Below are positions 54,733-63,393 of a stretch of DNA of 64,000 bases, one piece after another. The first letter of the stretch is position 1, and each line of letters opens with the position of its first letter. Below the pieces are notes generated by a model that was not told the DNA's origin, made no database searches, and saw nothing but the letters and a program-made list of their open reading frames with translations. Made by a program: the position numbers and the translations under genes. Source of the DNA: CBDBZL01 sp965213545 (GTDB lineage Bacteria; Pseudomonadota; Alphaproteobacteria; Sphingomonadales; Sphingomonadaceae); contig CBDBZL010000002.1 of NCBI GenBank assembly GCA_965213545.1, positions 1,736,001 through 1,800,000 on the forward strand, written 5' to 3'.

Positions 54733-54752
54733 CCGGACGCATGCCGGACGCA
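54733..54752. repeat. direct repeat before metX
   Basis: CCGGACGCA occurs at 54733-54741 and 54744-54752, an 11-base period that equals about one helix turn. It lies just upstream of TTGACA, so it may be an activator or repressor site. Confidence 0.5.
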
Positions 54753-54772
54753 CCCCGTTCGATTGACAGCAA

Positions 54773-54798
54773 GGGCGCCCTCCCCCAATCGGGCGCCC
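54773..54798 (+). promoter_or_regulatory. perfect hairpin directly before the metX start
   Basis: GGGCGCCC, ten bases, GGGCGCCC; the stem ends three bases before ATG 54802. No separate Shine-Dalgarno is visible, so the structure could block ribosome access or, as DNA, be an operator. Confidence 0.55.
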
Positions 54799-54801
54799 GC
54801 A

Positions 54802-55917
54802 ATGGACCCCCGCATCATCGAGACGCGGCGCATCGTGCTGCCCGAACCGCTCGCGCTCGACAGCGGGCGGGTGCTCGAAGGCGTAGAAATCGCCTTCCAG
54901 ACCTATGGCGAGCCGGCCCCTGATGGCGCCAATACGGTGCTGGTGTTCCATGCGCTGACCGGCGACCAGTTTGTCAGCGGGACGCATCCGGTCACCGGCA
55001 AGGGCGGCTGGTGGGAGCGCATGGTGGGTCCGGGCAGGCCGATCGACACGCGCCGCTATCATATCGTCTGCGCCAATATCATCGGCGGTTGCATGGGCTC
55101 GACCGGACCTGCCTCGCAGGCCCTCGACGGCCAGCCTTACGCCATGCGCTTTCCCGTGCTGACCATTCGCGACATGGTCCGCGCGCAGGTGGCGCTGCTC
55201 GATGCGCTGGGGATCGGCGTGCTCCATGCCGCGGTCGGCGGCTCGATGGGGGGGATGATGGCGCTGAGCCTGGCTGCGAACTGGCCGCAGCGCGCCCGCC
55301 GCATCCTGGCCATCGCCACCACCGCGCGTCACTCGGCACAGAACATAGCCTTCCACGAGGTCGGCCGACAGGCGATCATGGCCGACCCGGGCTGGCAGGG
55401 TGGCAATTATCATGCTGGGCCGAGCGCTCCCGACAAGGGTCTGGCGGTGGCGCGGATGGCGGCACACATCACCTATCTGTCCGAAGCCGGACTGACCGAC
55501 AAGTTCGGCCGCAGGTTGCAGATGCGACCCGATGGCAGCGCGGGCGCCAAGAGCTTCGGCTTCGATGCCGACTTCCAGGTGGAGAGCTATCTAAGGCACC
55601 AGGGGCTCGCCTTCACCGGGCGGTTCGATGCCAATTCCTACCTCTACATCACCCGGGCGATGGACTATTTCGACCTTGCCGAGGAGCATGGCGGGCGGCT
55701 GGCCAATGCCTTTGCGGACACCGCCGCGCGCTTCTGCCTGGTGAGCTTCGATACCGACTGGCTCTATACCAGCGCCGACATGCGTTCGGTGGTCCACGCG
55801 CTGAACGCCGCCGCGGCCGAGGTGAGTTTTGTCGAGCTAAACGCACCGTTCGGGCATGACTCCTTCCTGCTGGAAGTGCCCGCGCTCGACCGGGTGGTGG
55901 CAGGGTTCATCGGCTGA
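54802..55917 (+). CDS. metX: homoserine O-acetyltransferase
   Basis: Activates homoserine for methionine synthesis. A 371-residue alpha/beta-hydrolase: [31 protein letters not shown], the nucleophile elbow [13 protein letters not shown], and the C-terminal His in [11 protein letters not shown] with Asp in FDTDWLY. ATG 54802 is the family-typical start. It overlaps metW by one base, an arrangement conserved in many proteobacteria. Confidence 0.95.
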   Translation: MDPRIIETRRIVLPEPLALDSGRVLEGVEIAFQTYGEPAPDGANTVLVFHALTGDQFVSGTHPVTGKGGWWERMVGPGRPIDTRRYHIVCANIIGGCMGSTGPASQALDGQPYAMRFPVLTIRDMVRAQVALLDALGIGVLHAAVGGSMGGMMALSLAANWPQRARRILAIATTARHSAQNIAFHEVGRQAIMADPGWQGGNYHAGPSAPDKGLAVARMAAHITYLSEAGLTDKFGRRLQMRPDGSAGAKSFGFDADFQVESYLRHQGLAFTGRFDANSYLYITRAMDYFDLAEEHGGRLANAFADTAARFCLVSFDTDWLYTSADMRSVVHALNAAAAEVSFVELNAPFGHDSFLLEVPALDRVVAGFIG

Positions 55918-56504
55918 TGGCGCTGCGGCCCGACCTTGCGGTGATCGCCGCCAATATCAGCCCGCAAAGCCGCGTCCTTGATATCGGCTGCGGCGATGGC
56001 GAGCTGATGGAGGTTCTTCAGACCGAACAGAACTGCACCGCGCGGGGTATGGAGATCGATGCGGCGCTGGTCGAGCGGGCGGTGGCGCGCGGTCTCTCGG
56101 TGGTCCAGGGCGATGCCGACCGGGATCTGGCTGACTATCCCGACAGCGCTTTTGACTACGCCATCCTCTCGCAGACCCTGCAGACCGCCGCCCGGCCCGA
56201 CCGGATGCTCGATGAATTGCTGCGCGTGGGCCGGCGCGCCTTCGTCAGCTTCCCCAACTTCGCCTATTGGCGGATGCGCGCCTCGCTTCTTGCCGCCGGC
56301 CGGATGCCGGTCACGCGCCACCTGCCGCTCTCGTGGTACGAGACGCAGAACATCCATCACGTGACCATCGCCGACTTCCGCCTGCTGCTGGCCGCAAAGA
56401 ACGTGACGGTAGAGCGCTCATGGTTCTTCGCCCGCGACCGCGATATCGGCATGGCAGCCGCCAACTGGCGCGCCGAACAGGCGGTGTATTTGGTGAGTCG
56501 GTGA
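55917..56504 (+). CDS. metW: methionine biosynthesis protein MetW
   Basis: A 195-residue SAM-methyltransferase-fold protein that works with MetX in methionine synthesis. Motifs: VLDIGCGDGELMEVL, GMEIDAALVERAVARGLSVV, DADRDLADYPDSAFDYAILS and LPLSWYETQNIHHVTIADF. It starts within the metX stop (TGATG), so translation is coupled. Confidence 0.95.
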   Translation: MALRPDLAVIAANISPQSRVLDIGCGDGELMEVLQTEQNCTARGMEIDAALVERAVARGLSVVQGDADRDLADYPDSAFDYAILSQTLQTAARPDRMLDELLRVGRRAFVSFPNFAYWRMRASLLAAGRMPVTRHLPLSWYETQNIHHVTIADFRLLLAAKNVTVERSWFFARDRDIGMAAANWRAEQAVYLVSR

Positions 56505-56641
56505 GGGCCTTGATTCACTACTGTGGAACAAATCTAGCGGAGATCGTCTGCAATTGGTGGGAAACGGACATCGATTGATCGACACCGGGATATCTCGGCC
56601 GGTTCGTTTATTTCCTAGCTGTGCTGCAGGAGAGAATTCCT

Positions 56642-57166
56642 TTGCGTGTGTCCCTCAGTCTGTCGTTTATCATTGCAATGGTTAGTGGCTGTGCGCCACC
56701 TGGCGGGCAGGAGACTGCACAGACCGACACCTCGCAGCAAGTGGCAGAAGCGCCTGCGTCCGCCGATTCCGCACGTGCGGCAACCGCACCAGCACCGACT
56801 TCTACTGATCGGAGTATTTCTGACGGCACCATGCCCCAAGCCGTTCGCGGCCAATGGCGGGAAAACGATCTTGGTCGGGTTCCGACAAGCGAGGATTGCA
56901 ATCAAACGTCGCAATCGAATCGCAATTTCGGCAAGGTGCTCACCATTAATGCGGGAGGCTATTCGGCGTTCGAAGACTGGGGGCGTATCATCGAAGTCCA
57001 TAACCAAACCGGCAACATGATCGATGCCACTTTTGACACGACCTACGCTGATACCCGGACCAGTGCTCGGAAAGACTTTGCTCTTCAACCCGACGGGTCG
57101 CTGACCGTCAACAACGATGATGGCGACGGGCGACTTGACGTCACCGAGTATCTGCGCTGTCGGTAA
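56642..57166 (+). CDS. putative lipoprotein of unknown function
   Basis: From TTG 56642 (AGGAG at 56628-56632) the 174-residue product begins MRVSLSLSFIIAMVSGC, a lipoprotein signal with Cys17. A Thr/Ala/Ser/Pro-rich linker follows, then a small domain (AVRGQWRENDLGRVPTSEDC ... LTINAGGYSAFEDWGRIIEV ... EYLRCR) with two Cys likely to form a disulfide. A GTG at 56621 is an alternative start but spoils the signal. I recognise no family. The gene is lower in GC than its neighbours. It converges on the MFS gene. Confidence 0.75.
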   Translation: MRVSLSLSFIIAMVSGCAPPGGQETAQTDTSQQVAEAPASADSARAATAPAPTSTDRSISDGTMPQAVRGQWRENDLGRVPTSEDCNQTSQSNRNFGKVLTINAGGYSAFEDWGRIIEVHNQTGNMIDATFDTTYADTRTSARKDFALQPDGSLTVNNDDGDGRLDVTEYLRCR

Positions 57167-57230
57167 AGTCGATATGCGAGCAGGCTCGCCCTCCCGAACG
57201 TCCGTAACGGGGTCGCAAGCGGCCTTCGTG

Positions 57231-58676
57231 TCACCGCCAGCTCAGCGGTTTCGCGACCTCCTCCAGCGGTTTCCTGGCAGCGTCGTGGCCGATGAGCGCA
57301 GTGACGAGCGCCGCGAACAGCATCAGCCCGGCGCCGGCAAGGTAGCCGATCAGCACCTGATCGCGCGAGCCGGTCTCGATCAGCAAGCCGAAGATATAGG
57401 GCGCGCCCGCGCCGAGCAGCGTGCCGGCTGCGTAGAAGATGGCGATGGCGAGCGCGCGCATCTCGAGCGGGAAGCTCTCGGCCGCGGTGAGGTAGGCGCT
57501 GCTGGCGGCGGCGCTGGCGAAGAAGAAAGTGACGCTCCAGCATAGCGTCTGGGTGGTCGCGGTCAGCATCCCGGCGGCGAAGGCGAAGCCGGTGGCGGCG
57601 AGCAGCACGCCCGATGCCGCGTAGGTCAGCATGATCATCGGCTTCCTTCCCCAGCTGTCGAAGAAATGTCCCAGCAGCAGCGGGCCGAGCACATTGCCGG
57701 CGGCGAAGGGCAGGATGTAATAGCCGACCGACGCGCTCGGCACGGCATAGAAATCGGTCAGCATCATGGCGTAGGTGAAGAAGATGGCGTTGTAGAAGAA
57801 GGCCTGCGCGCCCATCAGCGAGAGGATCCAGACGGTGCGCCTGGGGTATGTGTGGACGAGGGTGGTGAAGACCTCGCTCATCGAGGTCGAGCGGCGCGCG
57901 GTGACGTGCGCTTCGGACGGCTCGACCGGGGCCAGAAGATGGCCTTCGCCCGCAACGCGCGCCTCGATGCTTTCGAGCACCCGCTCGGCCTCCTTGGGGC
58001 GACCATGCGTTGCCAGCCAGCGCGGGCTCTCGGGCAGGAAGCGCCTGAGGTAAAGGATGACAAGACCGATCGCCGCGCCGCCGAAGAAAGCCAGCCGCCA
58101 GCCAAGTTCGGGATCGATCACCCGGGGGTCGAGCAGCAGGATCGAGGCGGCCGAGGCCATCGCCGCGCCGACCCAGAAACTGCCGTTGATCACCAGATCG
58201 GTCCAGCCGCGCCTGCGCGCCGGGATCAGCTCCTGGATGGCCGAATTGATCACCGCATATTCGCCGCCGATCCCCGCGCCGGTGAAAAAGCGCATCAGCG
58301 CAAAGCTGGGCAGGTCCCAGGTGAAGGCGGTGCCGGCAGTGGCGACGAGGTAAACGCCCAAGGTGAGGGAGAACAGCCGCTTGCGACCCCAGCGGTCGGT
58401 CAGCCAGCCGAAGAATACAGAACCGACCACCGCACCCACCAGATAGGCGGAATTGGCCAGGCCCACGTCCGCAGCGGTGAATTGCAGCACCGGGCTCTCG
58501 CGTAATGCGCCCGCCACCGCACCGGCGATGGTGACCTCGAGCCCGTCGAGGATCCAGGTGATCCCGAGCGCGGTGACGACGAGCCAATGAAACCTGCTCC
58601 ACGGCAACCGGTCGAGCCGGTGCGGGATGGCGGCGGCGATGTGGGGTTGGGGGATGGCCTGGATCCTCACCGGCAA
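57231..58676 (-). CDS. MFS transporter (metabolite:proton symporter-like)
   Basis: Inner-membrane transporter with twelve predicted helices, 481 residues. Family motifs: GWLTDRWGRKRLF after helix 2, GGEYAVINSAIQELIPARRR after helix 4, and HFFDSWGRKPMIM in the second half. LDGLEVTIAGAVAGAL in helix 1 and the loop pattern place it in the sugar/aromatic-acid symporter branch. Substrate cannot be named. It is transcribed alone. Confidence 0.9.
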   Translation of the reverse strand: MPVRIQAIPQPHIAAAIPHRLDRLPWSRFHWLVVTALGITWILDGLEVTIAGAVAGALRESPVLQFTAADVGLANSAYLVGAVVGSVFFGWLTDRWGRKRLFSLTLGVYLVATAGTAFTWDLPSFALMRFFTGAGIGGEYAVINSAIQELIPARRRGWTDLVINGSFWVGAAMASAASILLLDPRVIDPELGWRLAFFGGAAIGLVILYLRRFLPESPRWLATHGRPKEAERVLESIEARVAGEGHLLAPVEPSEAHVTARRSTSMSEVFTTLVHTYPRRTVWILSLMGAQAFFYNAIFFTYAMMLTDFYAVPSASVGYYILPFAAGNVLGPLLLGHFFDSWGRKPMIMLTYAASGVLLAATGFAFAAGMLTATTQTLCWSVTFFFASAAASSAYLTAAESFPLEMRALAIAIFYAAGTLLGAGAPYIFGLLIETGSRDQVLIGYLAGAGLMLFAALVTALIGHDAARKPLEEVAKPLSWR

Positions 58677-58837
58677 AGTGGAGTGCTGGGGCTAGCGGTT
58701 TGTTTGCGGTGGGATCAAGGGATCGGGCAGGTCAAGCCTTGAGCCTCTCCCGCCCGGGAGCGACTTTGACGAGCCTTCCCAGGATGGAGCACAGCGATCC
58801 AGTTGCGGGCGAAGCATGTCGCTGGTCTAAGGTACCA

Positions 58838-59278
58838 ATGACGGAGCTTGAACGCCTGTTTGCGGATTTTTCGCGCGAACGCGTAACGCGTTGGTGGATA
58901 GGCGACAAACCTTCCTGTCCCGACGAAAAGATCGTCAACGCAATTGCGATGCAAGTGGGGCTCCCGACCGCGAAAGATCCGCAGGTCCTCGAGGGGCTGT
59001 GCCGGCTAGAGGTCCATGACGCTGCCTTCGTATTGGCCCGGGCAGGGACCACAAGCCTGGCATATGACCAAAACCCTCCATCCATATCGACCGTGCGACG
59101 ATGCGAGGTTGCGATAGCTCCGCTTGATCAAACGCCCACATTTCTAACCAACGGAAGCTGGGCGGCGGATAAAGCGGACTTGTGGTGGGACCCCCTCACG
59201 ACAGCGACCTTCGACTGTGGTGTGATCGCTTGGGACAGGCAGAGAGCCTTCGTCTTCTGGGCCGAAGAGGAGGATTAG
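58838..59278 (+). CDS. hypothetical protein
   Basis: From ATG 58838 (TAAGG at 58828-58832) a 146-residue soluble protein: [20 protein letters not shown] at the start, a Trp/Asp-rich C-terminal half ([20 protein letters not shown]) and an acidic end WAEEED. No signal or membrane segment, and no known family. Its size, acidity, lower GC and isolated place resemble immunity or small accessory proteins, but there is no partner gene. A longer frame from 58700 was rejected for lack of a ribosome site. Confidence 0.65.
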   Translation: MTELERLFADFSRERVTRWWIGDKPSCPDEKIVNAIAMQVGLPTAKDPQVLEGLCRLEVHDAAFVLARAGTTSLAYDQNPPSISTVRRCEVAIAPLDQTPTFLTNGSWAADKADLWWDPLTTATFDCGVIAWDRQRAFVFWAEEED

Positions 59279-59402
59279 GCGATTAACCAGCCAGTCCCCG
59301 CCGCCCGCTCCCGGTTGCCCTTCCACGCGCATCAGGTGTAGACGTAACGCGCATGGGAAGCGACCTCCCGCTCCCCGCACTCAGCAACCCGCGCAGGATT
59401 CC

Positions 59403-60149
59403 ATGGCAGGCCATTCCAAGTTCAAGAACATCATGCACCGGAAGGGCGCGCAGGATAAGAAGCGCTCCAACCTGTTCTCCAAGCTCTCCCGCGAGATCAC
59501 CGTGGCGGCCAAGTCGGGCATGGCCGATCCCGACATGAACCCGCGCCTGCGCCTGGCGGTGAACGCGGCCAAGGCGCAGTCGATGCCCAAGGACAAGATC
59601 CAGCGCGCAATCGACAAGGCGACTGGTGGCGATGCCGAGAATTACGAGGAGGTGCGCTACGAGGGCTATGGCCCGGGCGGCGTGGCGCTGATCATCGAGG
59701 CGCTGACCGACAATCGCAACCGCACCGCTACCAATGTGCGCAATGCCTTCGCCAAGAACGGCGGCAACCTGGGTACCGAAGGCTCGGTCAGCCACGGTTT
59801 CGAGCGGCTCGGCCTGATCGAATACCCGGCCGACAGCGCCAGCGAGGACAAAATGCTCGAGGCGGCGATCGAGGCCGGGGCGGAAGACGTCGAAAGCTCG
59901 GGCGATGGTCATGCGATCTGGACCGGGATGGAAACGCTGCACGAGGTCGCCGGCGCGCTCGAGCAGCGGCTGGGAGAGGCCGAGAGCGTCAGGCTGGCCT
60001 GGCGTCCCAGCCTGGAGGTGGCGGTTGGCGAGGGCGAAGCAGGCACCTTGCTCAAGCTGATCGATGCGCTCGATGATGATGACGATGTGCAGACCGTCTG
60101 GGGCAATCACGACGTGCCGCAAGAGGTGCTCGAAAAGCTCGAGGCGTGA
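59403..60149 (+). CDS. yebC: YebC/PmpR-family protein
   Basis: A 248-residue protein with the standard start [20 protein letters not shown], then [33 protein letters not shown] and [20 protein letters not shown]. Members act as DNA-binding regulators or, as shown for related proteins, help ribosomes through proline-rich stretches. It lies 122 bases upstream of ruvC, an old and widespread neighbourhood. Confidence 0.95.
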   Translation: MAGHSKFKNIMHRKGAQDKKRSNLFSKLSREITVAAKSGMADPDMNPRLRLAVNAAKAQSMPKDKIQRAIDKATGGDAENYEEVRYEGYGPGGVALIIEALTDNRNRTATNVRNAFAKNGGNLGTEGSVSHGFERLGLIEYPADSASEDKMLEAAIEAGAEDVESSGDGHAIWTGMETLHEVAGALEQRLGEAESVRLAWRPSLEVAVGEGEAGTLLKLIDALDDDDDVQTVWGNHDVPQEVLEKLEA

Positions 60150-60271
60150 GCGGCCGGGGGCGGCGAGGCGGTGCTTGTCCTGGTTGCGCTCTACCGAAGT
60201 GGCGATTGCGCGATGATCGGCATCCGGTTCGCCGCGAGCATACACCGACCGGTTGGTGACGGGTTCGTGGA

Positions 60272-60754
60272 TTGCTGATCCTCGGCCTGGACCCCTCGCT
60301 CAGCTGCACCGGTTGGGGGATCATTCGCGCCGAGGGGAGCCGCCTGGTTCACGTGGCCAATGGCGAGGTGCCGACCGATGCGCGCCCCCCGCTCGCCGCG
60401 CGGCTGGCGGCCCTCCAGTCCGCATTGGGTCAGGTCATCGCGCTCCATCGCCCGGACCGCGCGGCGGTGGAGGAGGTGTTCGTCAACAAGAACCCGCAAT
60501 CCACGCTCAAGCTCGCTCAGGCACGCGGCGTGGTGCTAGCAACATGCGGCGCGGCGGGCCTGGAGGTGCGTGAACATGCGGCGCGCAGCGTCAAGAAGGC
60601 GGTGGTGGGGACGGGTGCGGCGGAAAAGGCGCAGGTTGCCGCCATGCTGGCCGTGCTGCTTCCCGGAGCGCAGGTCGCCGGCTCCGACGCGGCCGACGCG
60701 CTGGCGGTGGCGATTGCCGATGCGCATCTGGCGGGCAGAGGGGCCGCGCGCTAA
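60272..60754 (+). CDS. ruvC: Holliday-junction resolvase RuvC
   Basis: A 160-residue endonuclease that cuts recombination junctions. Catalytic acidic residues are seen in ILGLDPSLSCTGWG (Asp7), AVEEVFVNKNPQSTLKLAQA (Glu) and the C-terminal GSDAADALAVAIAD. The start must be TTG 60272: an in-frame stop lies 15 bases upstream and the family begins with this motif. ruvA and ruvB do not follow, unlike the common ruvCAB order. Confidence 0.94.
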   Translation: MLILGLDPSLSCTGWGIIRAEGSRLVHVANGEVPTDARPPLAARLAALQSALGQVIALHRPDRAAVEEVFVNKNPQSTLKLAQARGVVLATCGAAGLEVREHAARSVKKAVVGTGAAEKAQVAAMLAVLLPGAQVAGSDAADALAVAIADAHLAGRGAAR

Positions 60755-60763
60755 GAGGCGGGA

Positions 60764-61084
60764 GTGTTCCTCGTCGTCTTCCGCAACCGCAAGCGCGCCG
60801 GGATCGACAGCGCCGCCTACCGGGCCGATGCCGTGCGGATGGAGGCGGCGGCCAAGGCTGCTCCGGGCTACCTCTCGTTCAAGAACTACACCGCCTTCGA
60901 CGGCGAGGTGGTCGCGCTCAGCGAATGGGCGGACGAGGCTTCGGCGCGCGCCTGGGGACTGCAGGAAGAGCACAGCGCGGTGCATTCGCGTTCGCGGTCC
61001 GAATATTATGCCGAATATACGCTGTTCGCGGGCACGCCCTCGCGCCTCCACCGCTTCGACCAACGGACGAGGGCAGATAAATGA
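60764..61084 (+). CDS. antibiotic-biosynthesis-monooxygenase (ABM) domain protein
   Basis: A 106-residue ferredoxin-like protein: FLVVFRNRKRAGID at the start, APGYLSFKNYTAFDGEVVAL, ALSEWADEASARAW and the HSRSRSEYYAEYTLF end, typical of the ABM fold. Such proteins include quinone-forming monooxygenases and heme-degrading enzymes; the reaction here is unknown. It starts at GTG 60764 just after ruvC, and its stop overlaps the next gene (ATGA), so ruvC, this gene and the next two probably share a transcript. Confidence 0.85.
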   Translation: MFLVVFRNRKRAGIDSAAYRADAVRMEAAAKAAPGYLSFKNYTAFDGEVVALSEWADEASARAWGLQEEHSAVHSRSRSEYYAEYTLFAGTPSRLHRFDQRTRADK

Positions 61085-61422
61085 TCCTCTACGGCATCCC
61101 CAATTGCGATACGGTGCGTCGGGCGCGGGCCTGGCTGAACGCGCGCGAGATCGCGCATGGGTTCCATGACTATCGCAAGGACGGTGCCGAACCTGATCGG
61201 CTGCGCGCCTGGAGCAAGGCGGTGGGCTGGGAGGCGCTGGTCAATCGGCGCGGGACGACCTGGCGCAAGCTGGCCCCGAGCGAGCGCGAAGGGCTGGACG
61301 AGGCGGGGGCGATCGCGTTGATGAGCGCGCACCCGGCGCTGATCAGGCGGCCGGTGGTAGAGTATGACGGTGACCTGCTCATCGGGTTCGACCCGGCGCA
61401 TTGGGAAGAGGAACTGCGATGA
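61081..61422 (+). CDS. ArsC/Spx-like reductase (YffB type)
   Basis: A 113-residue thioredoxin-fold protein: ILYGIPNCDTVRRARAWLNA with a single Cys in the active loop, FHDYRKDGAEPDRLRAW, NRRGTTWRKL and HPALIRRPVVEYDG. It lacks a resolving Cys in the loop, as in YffB-like glutathione-dependent reductases. The substrate is unknown, and arsenate is unlikely without ars genes nearby. Overlaps both neighbours by four bases. Confidence 0.9.
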   Translation: MILYGIPNCDTVRRARAWLNAREIAHGFHDYRKDGAEPDRLRAWSKAVGWEALVNRRGTTWRKLAPSEREGLDEAGAIALMSAHPALIRRPVVEYDGDLLIGFDPAHWEEELR

Positions 61423-62468
61423 GACATCTGCTCGCGATGCTGGCGATCGTGCTGACCGGTGCGCCGCCCGCACACGCTCAGGAGGAGGCACGCCAAGTGG
61501 AACCCGAGCTGATCGTCATTGCCCATCGCGGGGCTTCGGGCGAGCGACCCGAGCACACGCTCGCCGCCTATGAACGCGCGATCGACGCCGGCGCCGACTA
61601 TATCGAGCCCGATCTGGTGGCGACCCGCGACGGTGTGCTGGTGGCGCGGCACGAGAACGAGCTGTCCGATACGACCGATGTCGCCGAACGGGCCGAGTTC
61701 GCCGACCGGCGCATGAGCAAGGTGATCGACGGACGCGAATTCAGCGGCTGGTTCAGCGAGGATTTCACGCTTGCCGAGCTGCGCACTTTGCGCGCCCGCG
61801 AGCGCCTGCCCGAACTGCGCGTTGCCAACACCGCGTTCGACCGGCTCTACCAGGTGCCCACGTTGGCCGAGATCATCACGCTGGTGCGTGCCAAGGAGGC
61901 CGAGACGGGACGCCGGATCGGGCTTTATCCGGAGATCAAGCACCCTGACTATTTTAGCGGCATCGGCCATGATCTGGCGGCAATGCTGGTCGAGCAGTTG
62001 CACGCTGCCGGATACCGCGACGCGGACGATCCGGTGTTCATCCAGAGCTTCGAGGTGGGTCCGCTGGTCCGGCTGGAGACGATGACCCAGCTGCGGCTGG
62101 TTCAGCTCGTCGCATCGATCGGTGGACCGGCGGACCGGGCCGATCTCACTTACGCAGAGATGCTCGGTCCCGGCGGGCTAACGCAGATATCCGACTATGC
62201 CGATGCGATCGGCGCCAATATTGCGCTACTCCTGACAGATGACGGCGCATCGACCGGCCTCGTCGAGCGGGCGCACGATACGAGCCTCGAGGTTCATGCC
62301 TGGACGCTGCGCAAGGAGAACGTCTTTCTGCCGCCGGCGATGCACGGGCCCGGTGGCGACGCGCAGCCCGGGCGGGACGACCTATTGTTCCAGGCGTTGC
62401 GCCGGGCCGGGGTGGATGGGGTCTTCGCCGATGATCCGGGCCGGGTGGTGCGTTTTTTGGAGGACTGA
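61419..62468 (+). CDS. glycerophosphodiester phosphodiesterase, periplasmic
   Basis: A 349-residue GlpQ-type enzyme that splits glycerophosphodiesters to glycerol-3-phosphate. Signal peptide RHLLAMLAIVLTGAPPAHAQ. Catalytic block VIAHRGASGERPEHTLAAYE (His and Glu), then DYIEPDLVATRDGVLVARHE (metal-binding Glu/Asp and second His), LYPEIKHPDYF and VHAWTLRKEN. GlpQ-length with the usual insert. The ATG at 61419 overlaps the previous stop, making it last in the operon. Confidence 0.93.
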   Translation: MRHLLAMLAIVLTGAPPAHAQEEARQVEPELIVIAHRGASGERPEHTLAAYERAIDAGADYIEPDLVATRDGVLVARHENELSDTTDVAERAEFADRRMSKVIDGREFSGWFSEDFTLAELRTLRARERLPELRVANTAFDRLYQVPTLAEIITLVRAKEAETGRRIGLYPEIKHPDYFSGIGHDLAAMLVEQLHAAGYRDADDPVFIQSFEVGPLVRLETMTQLRLVQLVASIGGPADRADLTYAEMLGPGGLTQISDYADAIGANIALLLTDDGASTGLVERAHDTSLEVHAWTLRKENVFLPPAMHGPGGDAQPGRDDLLFQALRRAGVDGVFADDPGRVVRFLED

Positions 62469-62495
62469 GCCGCCGGTATCGCAAACGCGTGTAGG

Positions 62496-63323
62496 TCAGC
62501 CGCGCAGCTTGGAGCCCTGACCGGCAACCGGCGCATGGGGGCGCGCCGTCAGGATGTAATTCAGCGACAGGTCGTCCGACAGATGCAGGCCGGTCACCGG
62601 CGACCAGGCGATCCCGCGCACAATTCCCATCCTGAACCCGGCGGCGGTCAGCATGGCGCCGAGTTCGTCCGGCGTGACGAAATCATTCCAGTCATGCGTG
62701 CCACGCGGAATTGCTCCCACCGCCTCGGCCGCGCCGACCAGCAACACGCGGCTGGCGGCGGTGCGGTTGGGGGTGGAAATGATCAGCAGGCCGTCAGGTG
62801 CGCAGTGCGCAGCCAGTGTGGCGATGAAAGCGGACTTGTCCGAAACATGCTCGATCACCTCAAGGCAGGTGACGAGGTCGAAGCGGTCCAGCCCCAGCGC
62901 GGCGAGTTCGCCGCAGCGGTAGTCGATCGCCAGTCCCATCGCCTGCGCATGATCGCGCGCCACCGCGATGTTCTCGGGCGCCGCATCGACACCGGTCACG
63001 CGTGCGCCCAGCCGGGACAGCGGTTCGCACATCAGTCCCGCGCCGCAGCCGACATCGAGCGCGGTCTTGCCGGCGAGCGGGCGCAGCGCCTCGATATCGC
63101 CCGCCCAATGCCGGTCCACCGCCTCGCGGATGAAGGAGAGCCGCACCGGGTTCAGCCGATGCAGCATCCGCGAACTGCCCGCCGGGTCCCACCAGTCCGC
63201 CGCCAATGCTCCGAAATGGTCGGCCTCCTTGCGCCGAATGGTCGCGGAAGCATTGGCTTGGGGATCCGTTGGGGGATCCAATGGGGGATTGATCGTCTCG
63301 GCTGATCCGGTTGCATCGCTCAT
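62496..63323 (-). CDS. ubiG: ubiquinone biosynthesis O-methyltransferase
   Basis: SAM-dependent methyltransferase for two O-methylations of ubiquinone, 275 residues. Motifs: FGALAADWWDPAGSSRMLHR, the SAM site ALDVGCGAGLMCEPLSRLG, VTGVDAAPENIAVARDHA, TCLEVIEHVSD and the late HDWNDFVTPDEL. The first 30 residues are Pro/Asn-rich and variable. Convergent with the GDPD gene 27 bases away and divergent from lysC. Confidence 0.95.
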   Translation of the reverse strand: MSDATGSAETINPPLDPPTDPQANASATIRRKEADHFGALAADWWDPAGSSRMLHRLNPVRLSFIREAVDRHWAGDIEALRPLAGKTALDVGCGAGLMCEPLSRLGARVTGVDAAPENIAVARDHAQAMGLAIDYRCGELAALGLDRFDLVTCLEVIEHVSDKSAFIATLAAHCAPDGLLIISTPNRTAASRVLLVGAAEAVGAIPRGTHDWNDFVTPDELGAMLTAAGFRMGIVRGIAWSPVTGLHLSDDLSLNYILTARPHAPVAGQGSKLRG

Positions 63324-63393
63324 CGCCCGATCCTAACAGACCACAAGCCTCAAGGGGAGCGGCTTTGGCCCGGATCGTGATGCGGAGGCTCGA

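Larger units (their letters stand above)
54500..54801. other. 302-base divergent region between hisC and metX
   Basis: No separate gene. It contains a 9-base direct repeat at 54733-54752, TTGACA at 54763-54768 and a perfect hairpin at 54773-54798 abutting metX. I looked for SAM-II-type riboswitch features, which occur before metX in alphaproteobacteria, and did not find a convincing one. The hisC promoter is not apparent. Confidence 0.55.

Noticed and set aside
54500..54801. SAM-II riboswitch before metX
   Set aside because: Looked for its conserved blocks because it is common before metX in alphaproteobacteria; none was convincing.
59283..60245. 320-codon minus-strand frame opposite yebC
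   Set aside because: Antisense shadow; yebC is a clear family member on the plus strand.
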